A stretch of DNA of 21,254 nt from assembly GCA_900767135.1 (NCBI GenBank), contig CAAFYU010000025.1, forward strand, positions 1 through 21,254, written 5' to 3'. A model generated the notes under the pieces. The model made no database searches. It had not been told where the DNA came from and saw only the letters and a list, made by a program, of their open reading frames with translations. The position numbers and the translations under genes were made by a program. Position 1 is the stretch's first letter. Each line of letters begins with the position of its first letter. This stretch comes from Candidatus Gastranaerophilales bacterium (GTDB lineage Bacteria; Cyanobacteriota; Vampirovibrionia; Gastranaerophilales; Gastranaerophilaceae). Positions 13,171 through 20,991 of the stretch are shown piece after piece.

Positions 13171-14516
13171 AAAATATGTTCAATATAATTCTAAGTTTAG
13201 TTACAATTTTAAGTTTGCAGAATGCTGTTTTTGCAGGCGTGATAGATAAAACAATCGCTCAATCCGGAATAAACAAGGGAAGCGTTGCAATTTCCGTAAA
13301 AGATTCACAGACCGGCAAAACAGTATATGAATATCAAGCAAAAAAGCCAACCATGCCAGCATCAACTCTAAAACTTGTAACCCTTTCGGCATCATTGGAT
13401 CAACTCGGCAAAGATTATAAATTTTCAACAAAATTATATAAAAACACTAACAACGAACTTTTTGTAAAGCTTGGTGCTGACCCGTTTTTAACATCATCTG
13501 GACTTAACAATTTGTTTGAAACCGCTGTTAAAAACAAAAAAATAATTTCACCAAAATTTATTTACGTAGATGATTACGTTTTTGATAAAACCGAATGGGG
13601 TGAAGGTTGGCAATGGGACGACGATTTGAGTCCGCTTATGCCAAAATTCAGTTCATACAATATTGATAAAAACTTGCTCGGAATAATCATAACTCCGACG
13701 ACAAAAGATTCACCTGCCGATATTTATACCTCAAAATTTTATCCAACAACGTTTATGAACCTTGTAACAACAGGGGACGAGAACTCAATAAAAATCAGCA
13801 GAAACACAAGCATTTCTCCAAACATGCTTATTGTGGAAGGAACTGTAAAAAAACAGACAACAATAAATATTCCAACCAATAATCCTAAAATGTATTTTAT
13901 TTTGAGATTGGAAGATGCAATTCGCTCTGCCAAAATGGATTATTACGGAAAATTTGCACAGAAAAAAGTTCCTGCAACTAATGTTTATTTAGTAGCACAA
14001 GTTGATCACCCGATTGATATGGCTGTTGAAGCGATATTAAAAAACAGTAATAATTTTGTTGCAGAAACAGTATTCAAGCTTGCCGGTGGGAAATTTGTAA
14101 ACAACACAGGAGCACTTGTAAATTCTCAAAAAATGCTTGATGCATATTTTGCAAAATTAAATCTTAACCAAGAAGATATAAAAATAGTTGACGGAAGTGG
14201 CGTATCAAAGAACAATATAATGACAGCAGATTTTATGGCATCTTTTTTGGCGAATGAAAAAGTTCAAGAACTTCTAAACGGAAAACTTGCAACTGCCGGA
14301 GAAGGCACTTTGACAAACAGAATGCTTTATTTCAAAGACAATCTGTATGCCAAAACAGGTACACTGTCTGATGTCAGTGCAATTGCCGGTTACATCACAT
14401 CAAGAAACGGCAAAAAATATGCGTTTGACATTATGATTAACGATCCTAAAACTAAATCTTCCGACAAAAAATTACTTGAAGAATATATTTTAAGGGATAT
14501 TTACGCAAACTATTAG
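13167..14516 (+). CDS. dacB: D-alanyl-D-alanine carboxypeptidase/endopeptidase (PBP4, S13)
   Basis: This is a penicillin-binding protein of peptidase family S13, acting on peptidoglycan cross-links in the periplasm. It has a signal peptide (MKNMFNIILSLVTILSLQNAVFA), the SxxK active site STLK at 66-69, an SxN motif in DGSGVSKNN near 346, and KTGTL near 396. The region between SxxK and SxN contains the large insert typical of PBP4. At 449 aa the length is as expected. ATG 13167 overlaps the nitrilase stop (ATGA). Its stop overlaps by four bases the stop of a convergent small membrane protein gene. Carboxypeptidase versus endopeptidase preference cannot be told. Confidence 0.94.
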   Translation: MKNMFNIILSLVTILSLQNAVFAGVIDKTIAQSGINKGSVAISVKDSQTGKTVYEYQAKKPTMPASTLKLVTLSASLDQLGKDYKFSTKLYKNTNNELFVKLGADPFLTSSGLNNLFETAVKNKKIISPKFIYVDDYVFDKTEWGEGWQWDDDLSPLMPKFSSYNIDKNLLGIIITPTTKDSPADIYTSKFYPTTFMNLVTTGDENSIKISRNTSISPNMLIVEGTVKKQTTINIPTNNPKMYFILRLEDAIRSAKMDYYGKFAQKKVPATNVYLVAQVDHPIDMAVEAILKNSNNFVAETVFKLAGGKFVNNTGALVNSQKMLDAYFAKLNLNQEDIKIVDGSGVSKNNIMTADFMASFLANEKVQELLNGKLATAGEGTLTNRMLYFKDNLYAKTGTLSDVSAIAGYITSRNGKKYAFDIMINDPKTKSSDKKLLEEYILRDIYANY

Positions 14517-14929
14517 TAAGATTTATCGCCAAAAGCTATTTTACCTATAACTCCAAGCAATGTTCCCAAAAAGCCAAGTACAACAGCTGATTGGACTTTT
14601 GCCTTCGGAATAAATGTTTTTACTTTTTTATATGCACGAGCATATTTGGGAGAGTCTAAAAACGCTGCAAGAGTTGTGTCGGCAGAATTTTTACTTGACT
14701 TTGTCAGATATTCTCTTGCGTCAGTAATAAGGTTATATGCAGCCTTTTGCTCTTTTGAAGCTTTTTTAATAACTTTTTTAGGAAGAGTTTTTTCAAACGC
14801 ATCAGGTTCTTGTGTAAAAAGCTGTTCCAAATTGTACTTTCTCGGAGCAAGAGTGTAACCTATTCCGGCTCCAATAACTCCTGTCATCATACCAACTTCC
14901 GCAGGTGAAATAGAAGTATATTGACTCAT
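14513..14929 (-). CDS. Small membrane protein of unknown function
   Basis: I do not recognise this 138-residue protein. Hydrophobic segments lie near residues 9-27 (AEVGMMTGVIGAGIGYTLA) and near 112-131 (VVLGFLGTLLGVIGKIAFG). Between them is a long basic, helical-looking stretch with many Lys and Ala (KKVIKKASKEQKAAYN, KVKTFIPKAKVQ). The ATG has a near-perfect AGGAGG five bases upstream, so expression could be strong. It is convergent with dacB, with overlapping stops, and divergent from the GT2 gene. The two-helix layout with a Lys-rich linker resembles the 7743-8174 protein, perhaps only by composition. Confidence 0.75.
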   Translation of the reverse strand: MSQYTSISPAEVGMMTGVIGAGIGYTLAPRKYNLEQLFTQEPDAFEKTLPKKVIKKASKEQKAAYNLITDAREYLTKSSKNSADTTLAAFLDSPKYARAYKKVKTFIPKAKVQSAVVLGFLGTLLGVIGKIAFGDKSY

Positions 14930-15001
14930 AATAACCTCCTATACTCTTAATAAACACTAATACTTTTATTTAAACTCATAATAAATCTTTTTGGAGATAA
15001 T

Positions 15002-15064
15002 ATGCAAGATAATTTACATATTTTAACAATTCGTCAAAAGCAAAGGATTATGCTAATATTGTAA
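15002..15064 (+). CDS. Possible 20-codon leader ORF
   Basis: ATG 15002 follows TTTTGGAGATAAT, a good Shine-Dalgarno spacing, and runs 20 codons to TAA 15062-15064, beginning MQDNLHILTIRQ. It lies 12 bases upstream of the glycosyltransferase start. It could be a leader peptide, a tiny gene or chance. The extended -10 at 15051-15059 overlaps its end, so it would need its own promoter further left, which I do not see clearly. Confidence 0.25.
   Translation: MQDNLHILTIRQKQRIMLIL
15051..15059 (+). promoter_or_regulatory. Possible extended -10 promoter of GT2 gene
   Basis: TGCTAATAT (15051-15059) fits TGnTAnnAT 18 bases before ATG 15077. The matching -35 is weak. The short mRNA leader would still contain AAGGCAGG as a ribosome-binding site. 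Confidence 0.35.
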
Positions 15065-15076
15065 AAAAGGCAGGAC

Positions 15077-15961
15077 ATGATGGAACAACCGATAGTTACA
15101 ATAATTACACCAACATACAACTTGTTAGAAAACAATTTAGCAGACGATTTTAACCTGTTAATTTCTCTTTTGGAAATTCAAACTTACCCAAACATCGAGC
15201 ACCTTGTAATCGACAACGCCTCAACAGACGGGACTGTTGAAATGCTGAAAGATTACAAAAACAAGGGATTTTTCAGGTTTTTCTCAGAAAAAGATACCGG
15301 CAAATTCAATGCATATAACAAAGGCGTAATGCATGCCAGAGGCAAATACGTAACTTTTTTGAGTTGCGACGATTTTATCCACGATATAACATCAATTTTG
15401 GATATTGTAAATACGATGGAAGCAAACGACTCTGATTTCACTTTCGCACCTGCTTATTGCAGACACCCGGAAGGTTTTGTTTTCTTGTTCGCACCATCTA
15501 TGCACAACGCTTTTCAGGTTATGCCTTGTGCCAGACAGGCAATGTTTTTCAGGAAATCAATGATTGAAAAAGAAAATTATTTTGATGAGAAATTCAAGAT
15601 TATGTCAGACTTTGATTTTATTATGCGAATAATTATGAAAGGTTACAAACCTGCATATTTTGACAACACTTATGTAACTTATAAACTCGGAACAAAAGTT
15701 ATGGAAAATCAAAAACGAGCAGAGGAAGAATCTCGATTGATTTATTACAAAAACTTCCGTTCAATTTATCCGCAAATAAATGACGATGCACTTTTGGAGA
15801 GAATGACAAAATATTCGGAATTTCCAAAACCATTATTGGATAAACTTGTAAAATACTTTCCGGAAGCCGATAGTGAACTGTTTTACGAAAAATGTGAACA
15901 GATGCATCAATTACGTGTAAATGCAATTGCACAACAACAACGTGCAAATGAAGCTATGTAA
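15077..15961 (+). CDS. Glycosyltransferase family 2
   Basis: This 294-residue protein has a GT-A fold: IITPTYN at the start, LVIDNASTDGTVEML for nucleotide-sugar binding, the KDTGKFNAYNKGV acceptor loop and a DxD-like SCDDF near residue 98. A QAMFFRKS segment and SDFDFIMRI follow, as in GT2 enzymes that build surface polysaccharides. The C-terminal 60 residues are charged and end in a Gln-rich helix. Two ATGs stand together (15077 and 15080); either may be used, with AGGCAGG upstream. It may belong with the oxidoreductase gene 94 bases downstream. Sugar and acceptor are unknown. Confidence 0.9.
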   Translation: MMEQPIVTIITPTYNLLENNLADDFNLLISLLEIQTYPNIEHLVIDNASTDGTVEMLKDYKNKGFFRFFSEKDTGKFNAYNKGVMHARGKYVTFLSCDDFIHDITSILDIVNTMEANDSDFTFAPAYCRHPEGFVFLFAPSMHNAFQVMPCARQAMFFRKSMIEKENYFDEKFKIMSDFDFIMRIIMKGYKPAYFDNTYVTYKLGTKVMENQKRAEEESRLIYYKNFRSIYPQINDDALLERMTKYSEFPKPLLDKLVKYFPEADSELFYEKCEQMHQLRVNAIAQQQRANEAM

Positions 15962-16055
15962 AATATTTGCAAAATAATCTTTGAGTAGTATCATAAAGGT
16001 AGAGGGTAATTCCTCGCGTGTAGATTAAATAGTATTAGATAATTAGGGATAGAAA

Positions 16056-17054
16056 ATGAAAGAACAAAGAGTAGCGGTAATAGGTTGTGGCGTATGGGGA
16101 AGAAATATTGTCCGCAATTTTTATAACTTAAACGTACTTGACACAGTATGCGATATTGATGACGAAAATTTAAAAAAGGTTACAGAACAATACCCTGGGG
16201 TTAAGGTTACAAAAGATTTTCATGAAATTATTAATAATGAAAACATTACAGGTGTTTGTGTTGTAACTCCAAGCCACACGCACTACAAAATGGTTAAGGC
16301 TATGTTGGAAGCCGGCAAAAATGTTTATGTTGAAAAACCGATTTCAACAGTTGCAGAAGAAGCTCGTGACTTATCTCAACTTGCACATGACAAAGGTCTT
16401 GTGTTGATGGTTGGTCACTTGTTGTTGTATCACCCAGCCGTAAATCGTTTGAAAATGCTTATTGAAGAAGGAGCTTTGGGCAAAATCGTTTATGCACAAA
16501 GTGACAGATTAAACGTAAACTACTTCAAAAACGACAGAAGTGTAATGTGGGATTTGGCTCCACACGATGTTTCTATGATTTCTTATGTAATCGGCAAAGA
16601 CCCTGTTAAAGTTATTTCTGCCGTTGGTTGCTCTTCTGATCAAAACGAAATTATGGATATCACCCACGTTGGAATTCTGTTTGAAGACGGAATTGTCGGT
16701 CATATTTCAGAAAGTTGGATTACTCCGAGAAAACATGTTCAATTGCTTGTTCGAGGAACAAAAGCAACTGCAATTTTAGATGACACAGTTCCTGAAAACA
16801 AATTAGTTATTTACGACAATTTCGTAAAAGATAATACTCAAAATATCAAGCTTGATTACCTCGAAATCGAACCGCTTAAACTTGAATGCCAACACTTTAT
16901 CAGCTGTTGTGCAAACGGCAAAAAAGCTCGTTCTGACGGCGACAACGGATTTATGGTAACTCAGATTTTGGAAGAAGCTGAAAAAATCATGCTTGGTGAT
17001 AAAGTGAAAAAACTTGATGAAGTAAACTTTGCACTATCAAGAACTAAAAAATAA
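16056..17054 (+). CDS. Gfo/Idh/MocA family NAD(P)-dependent oxidoreductase
   Basis: The 332-residue protein has an N-terminal Rossmann fold (VAVIGCGVWGRNIV, then the strand-end Asp in VCDIDDENL), VVTPSHTHYKMV, the family signature EKPIS near residue 95, and DLAPHDVSMISYV with the probable catalytic His. The C-terminal beta-sheet domain follows. Members near glycosyltransferases often oxidise nucleotide amino sugars (WbpB/WlbA-like), which fits the GT2 upstream, but the substrate is inference. ATG 16056 follows AGGGATAGAAA. The CDP-alcohol transferase starts 26 bases after its stop, likely in one operon. Confidence 0.92.
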   Translation: MKEQRVAVIGCGVWGRNIVRNFYNLNVLDTVCDIDDENLKKVTEQYPGVKVTKDFHEIINNENITGVCVVTPSHTHYKMVKAMLEAGKNVYVEKPISTVAEEARDLSQLAHDKGLVLMVGHLLLYHPAVNRLKMLIEEGALGKIVYAQSDRLNVNYFKNDRSVMWDLAPHDVSMISYVIGKDPVKVISAVGCSSDQNEIMDITHVGILFEDGIVGHISESWITPRKHVQLLVRGTKATAILDDTVPENKLVIYDNFVKDNTQNIKLDYLEIEPLKLECQHFISCCANGKKARSDGDNGFMVTQILEEAEKIMLGDKVKKLDEVNFALSRTKK

Positions 17055-17080
17055 GACTTAACAAATTAACGGAGAAAATT

Positions 17081-17692
17081 ATGGATATTAAAAATAATAT
17101 GGCAAATATCGTATCTGTTTCAAGAATTTTTGTGGCTTACGCTGCGATATTATGCTTGTACGAAAAAACAACTTGGGCTTATATTTTGGCGTTTGTTTTG
17201 ACTGCTATCGCATTTGCTATGGACGGATTAGACGGATATATTGCGAGAAAATACAACCAATCTTCTGAATGGGGCTCTGTTCTGGACATTTTGGGCGACA
17301 GAATTGTTGAAGTTTCATACTGGATTGTTTTTGCAGTAATGGGTTGGATTAACATAATTTTTCCGCTTATTTGCGTTGCAAGAGCTTTTACAACAGACGG
17401 CATCAGAAGCGTTGCCCTATCAAAAGGAATGACAGCTTTTGGCGACAAAACAATGCAATCAACTTCTTGGGGCAAATTTATTTGTGCATCTCGTTTTATG
17501 AGAATCAGTTATGCAGTTGCCAAAGTTATGGCATTTATGCTCCTAATCGTTGTAAATACTCCGGGAATGGAACTTTGGAACGGGACACCTATTTTACACA
17601 TGATTACAATGGCACTTGCTTGGATTGCGATTATTTTCTGTGTAGTTAGAGCAATTCCGGTTGTTGTTGAAAGTCCAAAACTATTCAAGTAA
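17081..17692 (+). CDS. CDP-alcohol phosphatidyltransferase family protein
   Basis: An integral membrane enzyme that transfers a CDP-linked diacylglycerol or alcohol group during phospholipid synthesis. The family motif is complete: Asp48-Gly-x-Asp51-Gly...Ala55-Arg56, eight residues, Gly65, three, Asp69, three, Asp73. About five to six hydrophobic helices span the 203 residues. It could be a PgsA-type glycerophosphate synthase or another alcohol transferase; nothing here decides. The start has GGAG at the usual distance. It follows the oxidoreductase by 26 bases and precedes trmL by 11. Confidence 0.92.
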   Translation: MDIKNNMANIVSVSRIFVAYAAILCLYEKTTWAYILAFVLTAIAFAMDGLDGYIARKYNQSSEWGSVLDILGDRIVEVSYWIVFAVMGWINIIFPLICVARAFTTDGIRSVALSKGMTAFGDKTMQSTSWGKFICASRFMRISYAVAKVMAFMLLIVVNTPGMELWNGTPILHMITMALAWIAIIFCVVRAIPVVVESPKLFK

Positions 17693-17703
17693 TCGAGGCT
17701 AAA

Positions 17704-18153
17704 ATGGCAAAATTAAACATTGTTTTATATGAACCTGAAATCCCGCAAAACACCGGAAATATCGCAAGACTTTGTGCTTGTACAGGTGCAAGTTTGTATC
17801 TTGTCGGCAAACTCGGATTTTCGCTATCTAGCAAGTACACCAAACGTGCAGGCTTAGACTACTGGGATAGTGTTGATTTGCATAAAATTGATACAATGGA
17901 CGAATTGCTTGAAGCAAACAAAGATGCTAACTTTTATTATCTGACAACTAAAACCAAAAGATTATATACAGATATTAAATTTCAAGACGGCGATTTTATC
18001 GTATTTGGACCGGAAACAAGAGGGTTGCCTGAAAAATACGTAAAAGACCACAATGCATTAACAATTCCGATGAGAGAAGGACAAAGAAGCTTGAACCTTT
18101 CAAATTCGGTTGCAATTGTTGCTTATGAGGCTATTAGGCAAAATGGACTATAA
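17704..18153 (+). CDS. trmL: tRNA (cytidine(34)-2'-O)-methyltransferase
   Basis: TrmL is a small SPOUT methyltransferase that 2'-O-methylates the wobble base of certain leucine tRNAs, using S-adenosylmethionine bound in a trefoil knot. The 149-residue protein shows LYEPEIPQNTGNIARLCACT at the start, FGPETRGLP in the middle and IPM...RSLNLSNSVAIVAYEA at the end, the three SPOUT motifs with TrmL wording. Length is standard. Its 3' end overlaps the chosen nnrD start by 11 bases, pointing to coupled translation. Confidence 0.95.
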   Translation: MAKLNIVLYEPEIPQNTGNIARLCACTGASLYLVGKLGFSLSSKYTKRAGLDYWDSVDLHKIDTMDELLEANKDANFYYLTTKTKRLYTDIKFQDGDFIVFGPETRGLPEKYVKDHNALTIPMREGQRSLNLSNSVAIVAYEAIRQNGL

Positions 18154-18973
18154 ACTTCCAAAACTTCCGACAAGAAAAGAAAATTCAAACAAGGGAACAT
18201 TTGGCAAAATTTTAAATATTTCCGGTTCTGAATATATGACGGGTGCAGCTCTGTTATCTTCTCTTGCCGCACTCAGAGTTGGTGCCGGATATGTAGAAGT
18301 TGCAAGCCATGAAAATGTTCTCAAAGCTATATCTTGTCAAGCTCCGGAAGTTGTTTTAGCACCGCTTTCAAGAATTAATGATTTAATAAAATCATCGACT
18401 GTTTTGTTGATTGGTTGTGGACTTTCGACGGCTAATGAAGCGGTAAAATTATTCCAAAACACAATTTCAAAAGCTAAAAATTTGCCAACTGTAATTGATG
18501 CCGACGGATTGAATATTTTAGCAAAAAATCATATTGAATTACCGCAACAAACCGTCCTAACCCCACACCCGAAAGAAGCTGCAAGACTTTTAAATTGCGA
18601 ACTTAACGAGGTTTTAAATAATTTAGATGTTTGTGCAAAACAGATTTCTGAAAAATATAATTGCGTAACAGTTTTAAAATCTCACAAAACGGTTGTAACA
18701 TCATTAAATGGAGAAATTTATCACAATACAACTGGAAACAGTGCACTTGCAAAAGCAGGAAGTGGCGACGTTTTAGCAGGAATGATTTCAGGGCTAATCG
18801 CACAAGGTATGTCAATCTTTGATGCAAGTGTTTTAGGCGTATATTTGCATGGTCTAGCCGGCGATTTAGCAAAAAATGACCTGAGTGCATACGGAGTTTT
18901 GGCTTCCGATACAATCAGGTACATTCCTTTATCTATAAAAAATTACTTATGCAAAAATATCAATGTGTTTTGA
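18143..18973 (+). CDS. nnrD: ADP/ATP-dependent NAD(P)H-hydrate dehydratase
   Basis: This enzyme repairs damaged nicotinamide cofactors by dehydrating (S)-NAD(P)HX. The 277-residue protein has KGTFGKILNISGS near residue 17, RVGAGYVEVAS, VIDADGLNIL, LTPHPKEAARLL and the catalytic AGSGDVLAGMISG near 206. I take ATG 18143 (MDYKLPKLPT), which agrees with the family start; the frame also extends to 18110 inside trmL. Many bacteria fuse this domain to the NnrE epimerase. Here the epimerase is missing, so it must be encoded elsewhere or absent. Its 3' end overlaps a convergent small gene by 27 bases. Confidence 0.94.
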   Translation: MDYKLPKLPTRKENSNKGTFGKILNISGSEYMTGAALLSSLAALRVGAGYVEVASHENVLKAISCQAPEVVLAPLSRINDLIKSSTVLLIGCGLSTANEAVKLFQNTISKAKNLPTVIDADGLNILAKNHIELPQQTVLTPHPKEAARLLNCELNEVLNNLDVCAKQISEKYNCVTVLKSHKTVVTSLNGEIYHNTTGNSALAKAGSGDVLAGMISGLIAQGMSIFDASVLGVYLHGLAGDLAKNDLSAYGVLASDTIRYIPLSIKNYLCKNINVF

Positions 18974-19180
18974 TACTTTTGCTGCAACTTTTTCACCTGT
19001 CTCAACAATTGGCGCAAATGGACTTGTATAAACAGGGGCTACAACAGATGCCGCTGCCTTTGGAGCTGGTAATAAAGGTAATACAGAAGATGCTTTAACT
19101 ACGTTAACTTCTTGTGCACCTTTTTTAATTGCTGATGTTAACATTGTTTCCCTACCGGAAAATGATACATTATTAATCAT
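18947..19180 (-). CDS. Small protein of unknown function with VSFSGRE start
   Basis: I do not recognise a function for this 77-residue protein. It begins MINNVSFSGRETML; short N-terminal motifs of the form (I/V)SF(S/T)G occur, to my recollection, at the start of many Gastranaerophilales proteins. The rest is Ala-, Val- and Pro-rich (VLPLLPAPKAAASVVAPV) with a weakly amphipathic tail. There is a consensus AGGAG six bases before the ATG, so it is probably expressed. Its 3' end overlaps nnrD antisense by 27 bases. The gene at 20992 also starts MINN. Confidence 0.65.
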   Translation of the reverse strand: MINNVSFSGRETMLTSAIKKGAQEVNVVKASSVLPLLPAPKAAASVVAPVYTSPFAPIVETGEKVAAKVSKHIDIFA

Positions 19181-19299
19181 AATATTCTCCTTTTGTTTTT
19201 CAACACTACTATTAATGACTCTAAAAAAAATTTTTGCTATTTTTTACAAAATTTCTTTTACAATCGTTTACAAACAAAATAGTACTAAAAGAAGAAAAT

Positions 19300-20430
19300 T
19301 TAACAATTAGTCAACTTACCTAAGACTACTCGGCGACTTGCACCTGTACAAGACGGAAGATTATTTGGAATATTGTAATAAGTGCAATAGCCAAGCAGGG
19401 CAAACGCCATAACTTCTTTAAAATTATTAGAAATTCCATAAGCTTCATGGGTTTTAAGATTTACATGTTTCGGCAAATAATGGCGTAAATATTTCATCAA
19501 AGTCGGATTATATGCTCCTCCGCCACCAACAATAACCTCTTCCACTTCAATATCTGGATAAATAAAGTTTTCATAAGCTTTTGCAATAGATTTTGCCGTT
19601 AGTGCAGTTGCTGTTGCGACGATATCTTTCGGATCTTTCGGGCCAAATCGAAGAGCATTTTCAATATATTCCGGAGAAAAATACTCTCGTCCTGTTGTTT
19701 TTGGCGGAACTTTAAAATAATACTCATCTTGTAACAAACATTCAAGCCAACTTTCACAAACCTTACCGCTGTCAGCGATCTTACCATCTTTGTCATAAGG
19801 CATCGAAAAATATTTATTCATGCAGTAATCAATCATAATATTTCCCAAGCCTGTATCAAAACCAAATGTCGGGAAATCATTGGAAATTACGGTAACATTT
19901 GAAATTCCACCAATATTTTGAATAAGCATATTTTTCTTTAAAGGCTTAAACCATTTTTCATCTGCAAAACAAACTAATGGCGCACCTTCGCCACCAACAG
20001 CAATATCAGCTTCTCGGAAATTTGAAATCGTCAAACAACCGGTTTCTTGTGCAATAACAGAGCTGTCACCGATTTGAAGAGTACTTTTGAGAGAAATTTT
20101 GTCTAATTTTTCCTCTATTGGAAAATGATAAATAGTTTGCCCATGACTTGCGATAAAATCAGGTTTACCATGTTCAGAAATCAACACTTTACAAGCTTCT
20201 GCAAAACAATGTCCGATTGCAAAATTCATCTGGCAAACATCTCTAATCGTCGCATCGCCAGAAAATAATTGAAAAATTTTTGCACGAATATGCTCGGGAT
20301 ACTTAAAATTAATACCAGAAATCAGTTTTACCGACAAATCGGGACGAACTTCACAAAGCCCTGCATCAATGCTGTCACAGGACGTTCCGGACATTAAGCC
20401 TATAACAAGTTTTGATTCTAACTCTTCCAT
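19300..20430 (-). CDS. anmK: Anhydro-N-acetylmuramic acid kinase
   Basis: AnmK hydrolyses and phosphorylates 1,6-anhydro-MurNAc to MurNAc-6-phosphate during cell-wall recycling in the cytoplasm. The 376-residue protein carries the phosphate-binding GLMSGTSCDSID (11-22), ASHGQTIYH, GDSSVIAQETG, FREADIAVGGEGAPL with the catalytic Asp position, QNIGGISNVT, FDTGLGNIMID and VGGGGAYNPTLM, all in family order. Length is normal. No Shine-Dalgarno sequence precedes ATG 20430, and a terminator ends only about 15 bases upstream, so its promoter must overlap that T-rich foot (TATATA six bases before the ATG). It stands alone. Confidence 0.96.
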   Translation of the reverse strand: MEELESKLVIGLMSGTSCDSIDAGLCEVRPDLSVKLISGINFKYPEHIRAKIFQLFSGDATIRDVCQMNFAIGHCFAEACKVLISEHGKPDFIASHGQTIYHFPIEEKLDKISLKSTLQIGDSSVIAQETGCLTISNFREADIAVGGEGAPLVCFADEKWFKPLKKNMLIQNIGGISNVTVISNDFPTFGFDTGLGNIMIDYCMNKYFSMPYDKDGKIADSGKVCESWLECLLQDEYYFKVPPKTTGREYFSPEYIENALRFGPKDPKDIVATATALTAKSIAKAYENFIYPDIEVEEVIVGGGGAYNPTLMKYLRHYLPKHVNLKTHEAYGISNNFKEVMAFALLGYCTYYNIPNNLPSCTGASRRVVLGKLTNC

Positions 20431-20444
20431 CTTAAATATATAAT

Positions 20445-20471
20445 ATAAAAAAGCTTGCGATAACGCAAGCT
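20445..20471 (-). terminator. Rho-independent terminator upstream of anmK
   Basis: AGCTTGCG and CGCAAGCT form a perfect 8-bp stem with a 4-base loop, followed on the minus strand by TTTTTTATATT. It must end a minus-strand transcript arriving from the right, where no protein gene is visible for more than 500 bases. On the plus strand no T run follows. Confidence 0.85.
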
Positions 20472-20720
20472 CTTAATATTTCCAACTATCTCCTCTTCCC
20501 CTTAAATTCTTTTTCTCTCCCAAATAATTGTAAATGTTAATAAAAAAAATCCCTAATCATTTGCACTTCTATTGTTCTAAACTTTTTTCTTAAAAACGTT
20601 TTCCAATACTTCTCAAATTCTTAAAGCCTTCGCCATCACCTCTTTTTCTATCAACTATCTCAAATCTATTCTATCGGGGTTGTTTTTCTGATAACCTATC
20701 AGGTTCCCTCCACAACTATT
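20445..20720 (-). ncRNA. Candidate small RNA, family unknown
   Basis: About 270 bases of minus-strand sequence lie between a possible promoter (TTGTCA 20749-20744, 17-bp spacer, TACATT 20726-20721) and the strong terminator at 20445-20471. No ORF longer than a few codons with a ribosome-binding site is present. Near the proposed 5' end, CTGATAGGTTATCAG is a perfect 6-bp hairpin, enclosed by GTTGT and ACAAC, which could pair. It shows none of the conserved motifs of tmRNA, RNase P or SRP RNA. The proposed -35 coincides with a better plus-strand promoter, which weakens the case. Confidence 0.35.
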
Positions 20721-20742
20721 AATGTAAACCTAAGTAAAAAGT

Positions 20743-20771
20743 TTGACAAGTAAAGAAAAATAAAATAAAAT
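20743..20771 (+). promoter_or_regulatory. Near-consensus sigma-70 promoter
   Basis: TTGACA (20743-20748), a 17-bp spacer and TAAAAT (20766-20771) make the best-matching promoter in the window. Transcription would start near 20778, about 215 bases before the gene at 20992, so it either gives a long 5' leader or a separate short RNA ending near the T run at 20837-20842. Confidence 0.6.
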
Positions 20772-20929
20772 TTACAATTAACCATGCCCCTTGATATGAC
20801 ACAGAAAAATTCAAGTTAAGATTTCTTAATGAAGGTTTTTTAATTAAATTACGTAAAAAAGGCGATTTTTTTAGTTGACAAAAAACATTTTAAGTGAAAC
20901 GTCCATGCTTTAAGGCTATTTCATTTTTA

Positions 20930-20958
20930 TTTACAAAAAGCAAAAAATATAGTATACT
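20930..20958 (+). promoter_or_regulatory. Promoter of the third tract gene
   Basis: TTTACA (20930-20935), 17-bp spacer, TATACT (20953-20958). The start would be near 20965, leaving a short leader that contains AGGAG (20978-20982), nine bases before ATG 20992. Together they give strong expression signals to a gene gated by a homopolymer tract. Confidence 0.65.
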
Positions 20959-20991
20959 TGGGTATATTGAAGACAATAGGAGATTTGAGTT

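Noticed and set aside
20445..20720. Identifying the candidate small RNA as 6S, tmRNA, SRP or RNase P RNA
   Set aside because: Conserved motifs of tmRNA, SRP and RNase P were not found, and the two ends are both purine-rich and do not pair as 6S RNA would.
20784..20819. An 11-codon ORF starting MPLDMTQKNSS
   Set aside because: No ribosome-binding site and too short to support.
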